The notes under the pieces: generated by a model
Told to the model about the DNA's origin: nothing
Database searches by the model: none
Seen by the model: only the letters and a program-made list of their open reading frames with translations
Program-made: the position numbers and the translations under genes
Assembly (NCBI RefSeq): GCF_030272615.1
Contig: NC_081415.1
Location: forward strand, 599,171,335 to 599,235,334
Length of the DNA stretch: 64,000 nt
Direction: 5' to 3'
DNA from: Cryptomeria japonica
Lineage: Eukaryota; Streptophyta; Pinopsida; Cupressales; Cupressaceae
Shown: positions 62,699 to 64,000 of the stretch, in pieces
Position numbering within the stretch: position 1 is the first letter of the stretch
Layout: every line of letters starts with the position of its first letter

Positions 62699-64000
62699 AC
62701 CCAAGCAAGAACAAGCCCAGTCACCCGATCCCAGTCACCAAGGCATGTAACTTATTGAAAGAACAACCACATAGGAAGATTAGAGCAACTGGCGCTTGGG
62801 GTTTGGCGTTCGACACCAAGGCAAGCCCACACTTTATACCCAGTCAGTCTCAAAATTTACATTTAAATGTGTATAACTAGCAGTTGCAGGTGTAGTGCCT
62901 GCAACAGTTCGTCGATAGGCGAGGGTGAAAGTCTGGGATGAATTGTGAGAGTGGAATGAAATAAGAAAACTTATAATGTAGCTATCTGCTGTAAGAAGAT
63001 GTAGAATATATCTTGAAACTCTTAGTAAGAGTGAACCATATGATGCGCAATCCTCAACAAGAAAGTGTTCAGGAAACCTTAAAAGGCTTATATACACTGA
63101 AAGTGTTGTGAAGAATGAATCTTGCAGGGGGGCAGCAAGCGAACGGAGTGAGCAAGACTGTGCAATAAATTGTTAAAAAAAATTGTAGATTATACTCTGA
63201 GAAAGAATGAATATTTGAAGTTGTAGATAAGAGGCTTACTTAAATCTTGGTTACCTTTGGTAAAATGACTCTATTTTGTAGGCTGAAAGATCCTGGAAAT
63301 AGAGAAGGTAAGCGATGTGTGTCGCATGAATGAAATTCTGGAACCAAAAAGTAAGATGATAACTTAGAAATTCTGTTAACGGTAAAAGCTTTATAGATGC
63401 GGGGAAGAGAAAATCGAAAACCAAGAGTAAAGAAACTTCAATGTAATGTTACCTGCATGGGCTTTATATTTGCACTGTATATATGAAGCACTTCAAATCT
63501 ATTTGTTTAGCTCCGCTGCGTAATAGCAAAGAGACCAGCTTGAACAGCATCGGCAAGACATTCTATAAAGCCTATAGAGAACATCGTTGGAAGTGAATTA
63601 AACAGTAAGGAAAATGCGTGCACTATTTTTAGAGTTTACAGTAATTGATACAAGATCTGTAGAATGTAAAAAGTTGAATATTCTATGTACCTAATTTTGG
63701 TCTGGCAATATTTTGTTATCCAACTGAAGGAAATTGTAATTGTTGAATTCTTTTAATCAAACCAAAAGAGTTTGTGCTGCATTGGAAACGGTGGCATTAG
63801 AATAAAACAGTTTGATAAGTTGCAGTAACGATTAGAACTAAGAGGATAGAAGTAAACAAAACTGGTTACTCTTTAAATGGAAGTTAAAGAGAGTAGAAGC
63901 ACCTTTTTTGTTTTTTTGTGAGTTATTGGTGGGAGATAGTGGACATCAATAACGTGCTTCTGTAAATGCGGGAGTCTTAGATATTGGCAATTTTTAAAAA
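62699..64000. other. Right edge of the window, nothing recognised
   Basis: No domain, repeat array or RNA gene is evident. The minus-strand frame at 62,834-63,097 has no recognisable content. Confidence 0.45.

Overview
This window looks like nuclear DNA from a seed plant with a large, repeat-rich genome. A gymnosperm such as a conifer is my best guess, but the sequence alone does not prove it. The reasons are one clearly intact host gene in 64 kb, layered plant-type Copia, Gypsy-like, LINE and hAT elements, an initiator-Met-tRNA primer site in the Copia element, and long AT-rich stretches, satellites and microsatellites.

Layout, left to right. 0-1.2 kb: diverged tandem repeats. 1.5-5.9 kb (+): a broken gene of an unrecognised family with a G-patch-like segment and a long coiled coil. 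6.9-9.7 kb (-): a hAT transposase pseudogene with a likely 5'UTR intron. 9.7-14.4 kb: AT-rich DNA with small repeats. 14.4-15.8 kb (-): an intact, intronless BCS1/AATP1-type AAA-ATPase, the only gene here that looks functional. 17.8-24.05 kb: an 84-bp satellite, a palindromic ~70-bp array and long CT-rich tracts. 24.9-25.2 kb: a 95%-identical inverted repeat. 29.4-31.1 kb (-): a frameshifted AAA-ATPase copy. 35.65-61.0 kb: one LINE on the minus strand, bounded by a 12-bp target-site duplication and blown apart by nested insertions. 61.3-62.7 kb (-): a third AAA-ATPase copy, truncated at its 5' end and part of a segmental duplication with the 29.4-31.1 kb copy.

The nest, from outside in. The LINE (35,666-60,990) is interrupted at 41,140 by a Copia element with structure LTR-internal-LTR-partial internal. 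Inside the first Copia internal region sits a 7.7-kb non-autonomous Gypsy-like element (46,979-54,720), which has LTRs, gag and a protease-like region but no reverse transcriptase or integrase. A later deletion fused the second Copia internal region to the LINE endonuclease and removed the first part of the LINE reverse transcriptase.

A theme links the broken genes. By my count the in-frame stops away from frameshifts are about 21 TAG, 5 TAA and 3 TGA. Almost all are one C-to-T step from CAG, CAA or CGA. Three internal comparisons show the C and T versions side by side. This fits deamination of methylated cytosine at CHG and CG sites in silenced plant repeats.
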